This document shows positions 1 to 6,354 of a stretch of 11,296 bases of DNA, in pieces (the stretch's first letter is position 1; each line of letters starts with the position of its first letter). This stretch comes from Stenotrophomonas_A sp035539015 (GTDB taxonomy: Bacteria > Pseudomonadota > Gammaproteobacteria > Xanthomonadales > Xanthomonadaceae). Below the pieces are notes generated by a model, which did not search any database, was not told where the DNA came from, and worked only from the letters and a program-made list of their open reading frames with translations. The stretch lies in NCBI GenBank assembly GCA_035539015.1, contig DATLJF010000052.1, positions 1 through 11,296 on the forward strand, read 5' to 3'. The position numbers and the translations under genes were made by a program.

Positions 1-746
1 CTGCCGAAAATCGCGGTCGGCGGTTCGCGCAGGGCGAGCAGGCGGCGGGCGCCACGAAAGCCATCGTCGAAGGTGTAGTCGCCCTGCACGATCAGGTGCT
101 TGTCCACGGTGATGCCGTAGTCGCGCAGCGCGGCTTCGTAGCCGGCGTAGCGCTCGCCGCTGGAACGATGCTGCGGCCCGCCCCAGAGAAAACCAATGCG
201 TTGGTGGCCGAGCTGGATCAGGTGTTCGGTGATCTCGTAGGCGGCATCGCGGTCGTCGATGTAGACGCAGGGACCGTCGCCGGGGTCCTCGGTGGCCGCA
301 ATGATCCGCACGGTCTTGATGCCGCGCGCGGCCAGCCCGGCCAGCAACTCGGGACGCTCGGACATCGGCGCGGTCAACACCAGCCCGGCCAGGCGTGAAC
401 GTTGCACCCACTCGGCCAGTTCCTCGGCCAGCAACGGCGAGGTTGAATCGACCGGGTTGATCTGCAGGCCGAAGCCGGTCTCGCGGCAAGCCGCGAGCAC
501 GCCGCTCTGCACGCCGATGATGTGGTACGGGTTGGGGTTGTCGTACACCAGCCCGATCACGAACGGGGTGCCGCTGCGCAGATTGCGCGCGGACGGGTCG
601 GGTTCGTAGTCGAGGTCGGCGATGGCGCGCAGTACCCGCGCGCGGGTGGCCTGCATCACTGACGGCTCGTTGTTGATCACGCGCGAAACGGTCTTCAGCG
701 AGACCTTCGCGCGCTCGGCGACGTCCTTGATCGTCGGCCTGCGCAT
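1..746 (-). CDS. nagR: LacI-family transcriptional regulator, NagR-like (partial, C-terminus beyond window)
   Basis: Sugar-responsive repressor, predicted to control the amino-sugar genes beside it. The first 25 or so residues form a classic LacI helix-turn-helix (RPTIKDVAERAKVS then LKTVSRVINNEPSV), followed by the hinge (YEPDPSARNLRSG) and a periplasmic-binding-protein-like effector domain (VIGLVYDNPNPYHIIGVQSG, later DDRDAAYEITEHLIQLGH). About 248 residues are present; the frame is still open at position 3 (ending PPTAIFG), so roughly 90-100 residues of a usual 340-350 are missing. In the recognition helix, Leu-Lys stands where LacI has Tyr-Gln. I chose ATG at 746 because GGAG (753-756) sits 6 bases upstream; an in-frame ATG at 779 would add 11 residues and has poorer spacing. 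It lies 58 bases downstream of nagP on the same strand, so the two are probably one operon. Family is certain. The NagR name rests on the neighbours and operators; another sugar-specific LacI protein is the alternative. Confidence 0.85.
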   Translation of the reverse strand, partial: MRRPTIKDVAERAKVSLKTVSRVINNEPSVMQATRARVLRAIADLDYEPDPSARNLRSGTPFVIGLVYDNPNPYHIIGVQSGVLAACRETGFGLQINPVDSTSPLLAEELAEWVQRSRLAGLVLTAPMSERPELLAGLAARGIKTVRIIAATEDPGDGPCVYIDDRDAAYEITEHLIQLGHQRIGFLWGGPQHRSSGERYAGYEAALRDYGITVDKHLIVQGDYTFDDGFRGARRLLALREPPTAIFG

Positions 747-752
747 GGGTTG

Positions 753-756
753 CTCC
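753..756 (-). promoter_or_regulatory. Ribosome binding site deciding the nagR start
   Basis: On the minus strand GGAG precedes ATG 746 by 6 bases. The upstream in-frame ATG at 779 has only a weak GGAA-type match, so 746 is preferred. Confidence 0.5.
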
Positions 757-804
757 GGGGCGGTGGCGAGGGCGTCCATGATGCGCGGTTCCGGGCGGCC
801 TTGC

Positions 805-2094
805 TCAGCCACCCTGCCCCGCCGCCAGTCCGGCCCGGTGGCCGCGCAGCGAGTAGAACAGGATGTACAGGTAGCACGGCACCATCAGCGCGGCGAACAC
901 CAGCTGGAAGTCGTAGTGCTGCTTCAACACGGCGAACGCCTGCGGGATGATCGCGCCGCCGGCAATGCCCATGATCAGCAAGGCCGAGCCAATCTCGGTG
1001 AAGCGGCCCAGGCCCTGGATCGCCAGCGGGAAGATCGCCGGCCACATCATCGCGTTGGCAAACCCGAGCGCGGCCACGAAGCCCACCGAGACGTAGCCGT
1101 GGGTGAGGTATGCGCCGATCGAGAACAGCACGCCGAGCACGGCCGAAATGCTCAGGTAGCGCGCCTGCGACACCACGCGCGGGATCAACACCAGGCCCGC
1201 GATGTAGCCGGCCAGCATCGCGCCGAGGGTGAACGAGGTGAAGATCTTGGTGCGGTCCAGCGGTAGATCGAAACCGTGGCCGTAAGTGCCGATGGCGTCG
1301 CCCGCCATGACTTCCACGCCCACGTAGACGAACAGGCACAGCACGCCGAGCCACAAGTGCGGGAACTGGAAGATGCTGGTCTTGTCGGCGCTGCCGCTGG
1401 CCGGGGTCGCGTTGACCTCGGACGGGCGCAGCTCCGGTAATGGCGAGAACAACACGCCGATCGCCAGCACCACCAACACCGCCGCCATGGTCAGGTAGGG
1501 GGCATGGATATTGGCGGCGAAGTCATTGAGCAACACCGCCTTCTCGTCGGCGCTGGCCTTGGCGACCTTGTCGGACAGGTCGCCGATACCGTGCAGCACC
1601 ACGGTGCCGATGATGATCGGCGCCAGGATCCCGGCGATCTTGTTGCAGATGCCCATCAGCGCAATGCGGCGCGCGGCGGTTTCGATCGGCCCCAGGATCG
1701 AGATGTAGGGATTGATCGCAGTCTGCAGCAACGCCAGTCCGCTGCCGATCACAAACAGGCCGCCGAGCGCGCCCGGATACCAGCGCTGGGTAGCGAACTG
1801 CCCGAACGCCGCCGCACCTGCCGCCATCACGAACAGGCTCAGCGCCAGGCCCTTCTTCATGCCGGTGCGCTTGAGGATCCAGGACGCCGGCAAGGCGAGG
1901 AAGAAGTAGGACAGGTAGAACACCATCAACACCAGGAAGGCATTCACTTCGTTCAAATCGAACGCCAGCCGCACGAACGTGATCAGCGGCCCGTTGATCC
2001 AGGTGAAGAAGCCAATGATGAAGAACAGCACGCCGACGATCGCGATCGACGTCGTCACACGGGAGCGTTCGGGAGTAGCGGCAAGTGCGGACAT
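805..2094 (-). CDS. nagP: N-acetylglucosamine transporter NagP (MFS, FucP/GluP-type sugar:H+ symporter)
   Basis: Inner-membrane major facilitator permease, 429 residues, predicted to bring GlcNAc into the cytoplasm. Twelve hydrophobic segments can be counted, starting with IAIVGVLFFIIGFF and AFLVLMVFYLSYFF and ending with FQLVFAALMVPCYLYILF. A longer polar loop separates halves six and seven (LPELRPSEVNATPASG). Features typical of the FucP/glucose-galactose family are visible: the QTAINPY segment in the N-terminal half, and FANAMMWPAIFPLAI plus GGAIIPQ in the C-terminal half. I chose ATG 2094 (MSALAATPERS): it follows AGGAG (2106-2110, 11-base gap) and matches the usual family length of about 430. 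An in-frame ATG at 2127 adds 11 residues but has no ribosome binding site. First gene of the leftward nagP-nagR unit, behind a good promoter and a NagR-like operator. The family also includes glucose, galactose and fucose carriers; GlcNAc is inferred from context. Confidence 0.88.
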   Translation of the reverse strand: MSALAATPERSRVTTSIAIVGVLFFIIGFFTWINGPLITFVRLAFDLNEVNAFLVLMVFYLSYFFLALPASWILKRTGMKKGLALSLFVMAAGAAAFGQFATQRWYPGALGGLFVIGSGLALLQTAINPYISILGPIETAARRIALMGICNKIAGILAPIIIGTVVLHGIGDLSDKVAKASADEKAVLLNDFAANIHAPYLTMAAVLVVLAIGVLFSPLPELRPSEVNATPASGSADKTSIFQFPHLWLGVLCLFVYVGVEVMAGDAIGTYGHGFDLPLDRTKIFTSFTLGAMLAGYIAGLVLIPRVVSQARYLSISAVLGVLFSIGAYLTHGYVSVGFVAALGFANAMMWPAIFPLAIQGLGRFTEIGSALLIMGIAGGAIIPQAFAVLKQHYDFQLVFAALMVPCYLYILFYSLRGHRAGLAAGQGG

Positions 2095-2142
2095 GCGGTT
2101 GAAAGCTCCTGCATCGACGACGGCCATTGCGGCTGTCTGGCT

Positions 2143-2160
2143 GGGAACAACGTTGTCACA
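2143..2160 (-). promoter_or_regulatory. NagR-like operator in front of nagP
   Basis: A palindrome with a CG centre typical of LacI-family operators. The minus strand reads TGACAACGTTGT as its core (2147-2158), with ACAACGTTGT perfectly palindromic (2147-2156). From memory, the published NagR consensus of gamma-proteobacteria is AATGACARCGYTGTCATT; 12 of 18 positions match. It covers the predicted transcription start, directly downstream of the -10, where a bound repressor would block initiation. The same core recurs in front of the kinase gene. Confidence 0.65.
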
Positions 2161-2189
2161 TTTATTCGATGCCTGGGCGAGCTTGTCAA
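2161..2189 (-). promoter_or_regulatory. Sigma70-type promoter of nagP-nagR
   Basis: Reading the minus strand, a perfect -35 TTGACA (2184-2189) is followed after exactly 17 bases by a -10-like AATAAA (2161-2166, four of six matches to TATAAT). Transcription would begin near 2153-2155, about 60 bases ahead of the nagP ATG at 2094, and inside the operator at 2143-2160. Confidence 0.65.
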
Positions 2190-2374
2190 CTTCCCGTGAG
2201 GACTTTTCGCCTCCGGCTGATGACGCGACGCAACAATGCTGCGCCGCCGCATTGACCTCTCGAGCGCCCTACTGGGGGCAGGCCCCTGGTGCCATTGGCC
2301 TGTCGCGACCGGGGTGAAACCGGTTCCCCGGACCAGGGCGACGTTACCCAATTGCGAAAATTTCGTTGCACCCC

Positions 2375-2392
2375 GTTGACATCGTTGTCAGC
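2375..2392 (+). promoter_or_regulatory. NagR-like operator overlapping the -35 of the kinase-receptor operon
   Basis: The core TGACATCGTTGTCA (2377-2390) is a 14-base palindrome with one mismatched pair, and matches 13 of 18 positions of the NagR consensus as I remember it. Eleven of twelve core bases are identical to the nagP operator read in its own direction. A perfect -35 hexamer TTGACA (2376-2381) lies inside it. The expected -10 region near 2399-2405 is poor (CACACT at best), so the promoter is either activator-dependent, weak, or misplaced by me. Confidence 0.65.
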
Positions 2393-2448
2393 CCGCTCCC
2401 ACACTCGGCCTCGTCGAGACCCCTTCCGGGGCGGCGTGCCCAGCAACC

Positions 2449-2453
2449 AGGAG
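2449..2453 (+). promoter_or_regulatory. Ribosome binding site supporting a GTG start for the kinase
   Basis: AGGAG ends 5 bases before GTG 2459, an acceptable gap. The next in-frame ATG (2468) is 14 bases away, which is too far. This favours the GTG, though only three residues are at stake. Confidence 0.5.
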
Positions 2454-2458
2454 TCCGT

Positions 2459-3475
2459 GTGGCTGCAATGTCCTCAGCTTCGACCTCACCGCTGCCGCAG
2501 GCAGGCCCGTTCCTGGCCGCGGACGTGGGCGGCACGCATGTGCGCATCGGCCGGGTCCGCGCCAGCGGCGACCCGCGCCACCCGGTCGAGGTACTGGACT
2601 ACCGCAAGTACCGCTGCGCCGACTATCCCAGCCTGGCCGCCATCATTGGCGACTTCCTGCGCGATAACCCGGGCATGCGCGATTGCGTGATCGCCAGTGC
2701 CGGCTACCCGCTGGCCGACGGCACCGTGATCACCAACAACCTGCCCTGGGTGCTGTCCCCGCGCGCCATCCGTGATGAGCTGGGCCTGGCATCGGTGCAC
2801 CTGGTCAACGATTTCGAGGCCGTGGCGCATGCCGCGGCCTATGTCGATGCGAGCGAAGTGCTGCAACTCACCGGTCCGGCACAGGCGCCGCGTGGCCCCA
2901 CGCTGGTCCTGGGCCCGGGCACCGGCCTCGGCGCGGCGGTGTGGATTCCCAACGATGGCTTCCCGGTCGTGCTCGCCACCGAAGCCGGACAGGCCGCGCT
3001 GGCAACCAATACCGAACTGGAAATGCAGCTGGTGCGGGAAATGCTGCGCCATCGTAGCCACGTGCCGGTGGAACACGCGCTGTCCGGCCCCGGCCTGCTC
3101 AACCTCTATAACGCGCTGTGCGCGGTCCGCGGCGCCACCGCCGTGCACACCACGCCCGACGCCATCACCGCCGCCGCCCTGGAGGCCAGCGATCCGCTCG
3201 CGCGCCAGGCGCTGGACGTGTTCTGTGGACTGTTGGGCAGCGTGGTCGGCGACATGGCCCTGCTCTACGGCACCCAGGGCGGCATTTACCTGGCTGGCGG
3301 GATTCTCCCGAAGATCCGCCAGTTCCTGATCGACAGCACCTTCGTGCAGCGGTTCCTCGACAAGGGATCGATGCGCGAGGCGCTGGAACGAGTTCCCGTG
3401 AAGTTGGTCGAGCACGGGCAGCTGGGCGTCGTTGGCGCCGCCAGTTGGTATCTGGGCCAGAAGGCGAAAGCGTAG
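2459..3475 (+). CDS. glk: Glucokinase-family sugar kinase (Glk-type; probable glucose/GlcNAc kinase)
   Basis: Cytoplasmic ATP-dependent hexokinase of the bacterial Glk family (not ROK), 338 residues from GTG 2459. The N-terminal phosphate-binding motif is FLAADVGGTHVRIG. LVNDFEAVAHA carries the sugar-binding Asn117 and catalytic-base Asp118; VLGPGTGLGAAVWI is the second phosphate loop, and ALSGPGLLNLYNAL follows. These align gap-free with E. coli Glk: Asn99/Asp100 to 117/118, Glu157 to Glu175, Glu187 to Glu205. The E. coli motif EGGH is EAGQ here, so sugar-contacting His160 is replaced by Gln178. I recall EAGQ from other Xanthomonas glucokinases, so this marks a subfamily, not a broken enzyme. 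First gene of the rightward operon, under a NagR-like operator, 108 bases ahead of the receptor gene. That context suggests phosphorylation of GlcNAc or glucosamine (a NagK-II-like role); plain glucokinase is the alternative. Confidence 0.88.
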   Translation: MAAMSSASTSPLPQAGPFLAADVGGTHVRIGRVRASGDPRHPVEVLDYRKYRCADYPSLAAIIGDFLRDNPGMRDCVIASAGYPLADGTVITNNLPWVLSPRAIRDELGLASVHLVNDFEAVAHAAAYVDASEVLQLTGPAQAPRGPTLVLGPGTGLGAAVWIPNDGFPVVLATEAGQAALATNTELEMQLVREMLRHRSHVPVEHALSGPGLLNLYNALCAVRGATAVHTTPDAITAAALEASDPLARQALDVFCGLLGSVVGDMALLYGTQGGIYLAGGILPKIRQFLIDSTFVQRFLDKGSMREALERVPVKLVEHGQLGVVGAASWYLGQKAKA

Positions 3476-3583
3476 TCGCAACATCGTGGTCGAGGTCCGC
3501 GTCGAGGTCGGGGAGACCGCAACGCATAGCAACATCGGCGCCAGCCATGCCGGCCAATCCATTGATTGATGAGGAGAGACATC

Positions 3584-6241
3584 ATGAACTACCGTAAATC
3601 AGTACTGACGACCGCGATTGTCAGCTGTATCGCTTTTGGCGCGCAGGCGCAGGAAGCTGCGCCGCAGGCGTCGCCCACCGACCTGGATACCGTGCAGGTC
3701 GTGGGTATCCGCGGCTCGATGGAAAAGTCGATCGACGCCAAGCGTGAGGCCAGATCGCACGTTGAAGTCGTCACTGCCGAAGACATCGGCAAGCTGCCGG
3801 CGCGCAACGTCGCCGATACCCTGCAGCGCCTGCCGGGCGTCAACATCAGCTCGTCCAGCGCCAACGAAGGCGGCTTTGACGAGAGCGATCGCGTCAGCCT
3901 GCGCGGCACCACGCCGAGCCTGACCCTGACCCAGATCAACGGCCACACCATCGGCTCGGCAGACTGGTTCATCCTTAGCCAGGTCGAGACCGTGGGCCGC
4001 AGCGTCAGCTACTCGCTGCTGCCGTCGGAAATGGTCAGCCAGGTGGTCGTGCACAAGTCTTCCGAGGCCCGCCTCAATGAAGGCGGCAGCGCCGGCACCG
4101 TGGACGTCATCACCCGCAAGCCGCTCGAGTTCGCCGACCCCTTCCACGCCGAAGTCTCGGTGGGCGGCGTGTACTCCGACCTGCCGGACAGCACCAAGCC
4201 GCAGTTCAGCGGCTTGATCAACTGGAAGAACTCGGCCAACAATTTCGGCGTGCTGTTCCAGGCGTTCTACCAGGAACGCGAGCTGCGTCGTGATGGTCAG
4301 GAAATCGTCGGCGGCTTCAGCCAGATCGCGGCCGATGCCCCGGTCGTGGCGACCAACCCCGACCTGGCTGGCGTCTACTACCCCAACCTGCCCGGCGCGG
4401 TGCTGTTCGAACAGACCCGTGAGCGCAAGGGTGGCTTGATCGGCCTGCAGTTCAAGCCGAGCGACACGCTGACCCTGGGCCTGGAAGGCTTCCTGTCGAA
4501 GATGGACGCGAAGAACTACAACCGCAACTACATGTTGTGGACGGGTAATTTCGCCGCCAACCAGGCGCCGAACCCGGGCTACGTGATCAAGGACAACACC
4601 CTGGTCAAGGCCGACTATGCCGGCGTTGCCGGTACCGCCTACGGCATCTACGACATGATCTCGCGCCCGGAATCGAGCGCCGATACCCAGTACGTGACCT
4701 TCGATGCCGACTGGCAGGCCTCGGACAAGTTCAACCTCAAGTTCCAGGCCGGCACCACCGAAGGCAAGGGCACGACCCCGCTGCAGGACATCGCCGAAGT
4801 GGCCAACGGCATCGGCCAGGGCGGCGGTTGGCAGGTCAACGGCACCGGCAGCCCGACCAACTGGTATCTGGGTGGCAACAACACCTCGCCGGCCGACTCG
4901 ATGTGGGGCGGCACCTGGGGCGCACAGAATTACGAAGTGGTCGACAAGGAACATTGGGCCAAGGCCGACGGTGAGCTGTACTTCGGCACCGGCGGCGTGA
5001 TGCCGACCCTGGACTTCGGCGTGCGTTATGCCGACCACACCCGCGAAGTGAAGAGCCCCTACGGCTGGGACCTGGACGGCGATGGCATCTGGGCCGACCT
5101 GCAGGGCTCGAGCGTGGGCAACTACCCGGGCAACTTCGGCAACGGCATCGGCGGCACCTACCCGAGCAATATCTGGTACTTCACCCAGGATGCGTTGCGC
5201 GATGCGGTCGGCAACAACTCCACGCTGCGCGACGACGGCGCCCGCAAGAACTGGGCGTCTGAGTTCAAGGTGCAGGAGAAGACCACCGCGGCCTACGTGC
5301 AGGCCAACCTGGAAGGCGATGACTGGAACGCCAACTTCGGCGTGCGCTACGTCAGCATCGACCAGGACATCGACTACAACCGTGCGGTCGATGCCACCAC
5401 CCCGGGCGCCATCACCAACTCGCTGTTCGGGCCGTACCTCCCGGTCCACGTCAAGAACACCCAGAACCGCCTGTTGCCGAGCGCGAACATCAAGTTCGAC
5501 CTGAGCGACCAGTTGGTGTTCCGCGTGGCGGCTTCGCAGACCATGACCCTGCCGGACTACTCCGCGCTGGCCGGTTCGGTCTCGCTGTCCAATCTCACCC
5601 ACACCGGCAGCGGCGGCAACTCGGACCTGGACCCGATCATCGCCACCAACGTCGATGCCTCGTTGGAGTGGTACTTCGCTCCGCGTGCCCTGCTGTCGGC
5701 CAGCGTGTATTCGATGGACCTGCGCAACTACGTCAAGTTCGCCAACGTCACCCGTCCGTACGTGAATGACCAGACCGGCAACGTCGAAGACTACGATGTC
5801 ACCATCCCGGTCAACAGCGACGGCCGCGTGCGCGGTATCGAACTGGCCTACGAGCAGCCGATCGGCGACAACTTCGGCTTCAGCGGCAACTACACCTACG
5901 CCGATGGCGAAGCGCAGGGTGGCGACCCGCTGGTGGGCACCTCGAAGAACACGTACAACGCTTCGCTGTGGTTCGAGAACGCCGCGTTCAACGCACGTGT
6001 GGCATACACGTATCGTTCCTCGTTCTACCACGGCATGCTGCGTGCCAACGAGTACTTCCAGGATGACGTGGGCACTCTGGCCGCGTCGGTGGGTTACAAG
6101 TTCACCGACTGGTTCTCGCTCACCCTGGACGGCCTGAACCTCAACAACCCGAAGCTGACTTACTACGTCGCCGACGGTCGTCCGCAGGCGTTCTACAGCA
6201 ACGGTCGCCAGTACTACCTCAACGCGCGCTTCAGCTTCTGA
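3584..6241 (+). CDS. TonB-dependent outer-membrane receptor (Xanthomonas/Caulobacter type), probable chito-oligosaccharide/GlcNAc uptake
   Basis: Outer-membrane 22-strand beta-barrel transporter driven by TonB-ExbBD, 885 residues. ATG 3584 is preceded by GAGGAG (3571-3576) at a good distance; the in-frame ATG at 3566 has no site. A signal peptide is clear (MNYRKSVLTTAIVSCIAFG, then AQA-Q at about residue 22). The TonB box is near residues 34-41 (LDTVQVVG), running into GIRGSMEKSIDAKREA, the signature opening of the TonB-Xanth-Caul family. The plug follows (EDIGKLPARNVADTLQRLPG; VSLRGTTPSLTLTQINGH; NEGGSAGTVDVITRKP), then aromatic-rich barrel strands ending YYLNARFSF with the expected terminal Phe. 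There is no N-terminal signalling domain, so it should not act through an anti-sigma factor. Substrate cannot be read from the sequence; hexosaminidase, NagP and the kinase beside it point to GlcNAc oligomers. Xanthomonas campestris has receptors (Nix series) in its NagR/NagQ regulon. Confidence 0.9.
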   Translation: MNYRKSVLTTAIVSCIAFGAQAQEAAPQASPTDLDTVQVVGIRGSMEKSIDAKREARSHVEVVTAEDIGKLPARNVADTLQRLPGVNISSSSANEGGFDESDRVSLRGTTPSLTLTQINGHTIGSADWFILSQVETVGRSVSYSLLPSEMVSQVVVHKSSEARLNEGGSAGTVDVITRKPLEFADPFHAEVSVGGVYSDLPDSTKPQFSGLINWKNSANNFGVLFQAFYQERELRRDGQEIVGGFSQIAADAPVVATNPDLAGVYYPNLPGAVLFEQTRERKGGLIGLQFKPSDTLTLGLEGFLSKMDAKNYNRNYMLWTGNFAANQAPNPGYVIKDNTLVKADYAGVAGTAYGIYDMISRPESSADTQYVTFDADWQASDKFNLKFQAGTTEGKGTTPLQDIAEVANGIGQGGGWQVNGTGSPTNWYLGGNNTSPADSMWGGTWGAQNYEVVDKEHWAKADGELYFGTGGVMPTLDFGVRYADHTREVKSPYGWDLDGDGIWADLQGSSVGNYPGNFGNGIGGTYPSNIWYFTQDALRDAVGNNSTLRDDGARKNWASEFKVQEKTTAAYVQANLEGDDWNANFGVRYVSIDQDIDYNRAVDATTPGAITNSLFGPYLPVHVKNTQNRLLPSANIKFDLSDQLVFRVAASQTMTLPDYSALAGSVSLSNLTHTGSGGNSDLDPIIATNVDASLEWYFAPRALLSASVYSMDLRNYVKFANVTRPYVNDQTGNVEDYDVTIPVNSDGRVRGIELAYEQPIGDNFGFSGNYTYADGEAQGGDPLVGTSKNTYNASLWFENAAFNARVAYTYRSSFYHGMLRANEYFQDDVGTLAASVGYKFTDWFSLTLDGLNLNNPKLTYYVADGRPQAFYSNGRQYYLNARFSF

Positions 6242-6272
6242 GCCCGCGCCTGTTGAAGGCATGATGCAACCT

Positions 6273-6300
6273 ACGGGCCCGGATTCGTCCGGGCCCGTTT
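6273..6300 (+). terminator. UUCG-capped hairpin after the receptor gene (partial terminator or mRNA stabiliser)
   Basis: An 11-base-pair perfect stem, ACGGGCCCGGA (6273-6283) with TCCGGGCCCGT (6288-6298), is closed by the very stable TTCG loop. Only three T follow (6298-6300) before CATATCC. It sits 31 bases past the receptor stop and 55 before the hexosaminidase ATG. The short T-tract makes full termination doubtful. Confidence 0.75.
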
Positions 6301-6354
6301 CATATCCGGCCAGCCTTGCCGGCCATTCTTCGCCGCCACCGGAGGATCGTTCCG

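Larger units (their letters stand above)
2095..2458. other. Divergent control region between nagP and the sugar-kinase gene (364 bases)
   Basis: There is no convincing gene here. It holds a promoter and operator for nagP at the left (2143-2189), an operator with an embedded -35 hexamer for the kinase operon at the right (2375-2392), and ribosome binding sites at both ends. Between them I see GC-rich self-complementary segments without a T-tract (for example CCGGGG near 2310 facing CCCCGG near 2326) and a short AT-rich palindrome, CGAAAATTTCG (2355-2365), just upstream of the right operator. I cannot assign a function to these. An open frame from ATG 2366 continues into the kinase gene but starts inside the operator, so it is not a credible start. 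Confidence 0.7.

Noticed and set aside
96..609. Plus-strand open frames at 96-398 and 292-609
   Set aside because: They lie inside the clear LacI-family regulator on the minus strand and have no recognisable domain.
2351..2370. AT-rich palindrome around CGAAAATTTCG as a further regulator site
   Set aside because: The arms are only five bases with an odd centre, and I cannot match it to a known operator. It is noted in the control-region entry only.
2366..2458. N-terminal extension of the kinase from ATG 2366
   Set aside because: This start falls within the operator/-35 region, has no ribosome binding site, and the added residues are outside the family's conserved beginning.
2289..2690. Plus-strand open frame crossing the control region into the kinase gene
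   Set aside because: It overlaps promoter elements and the kinase in another frame, and the translation is Arg/Ala-rich without domains.
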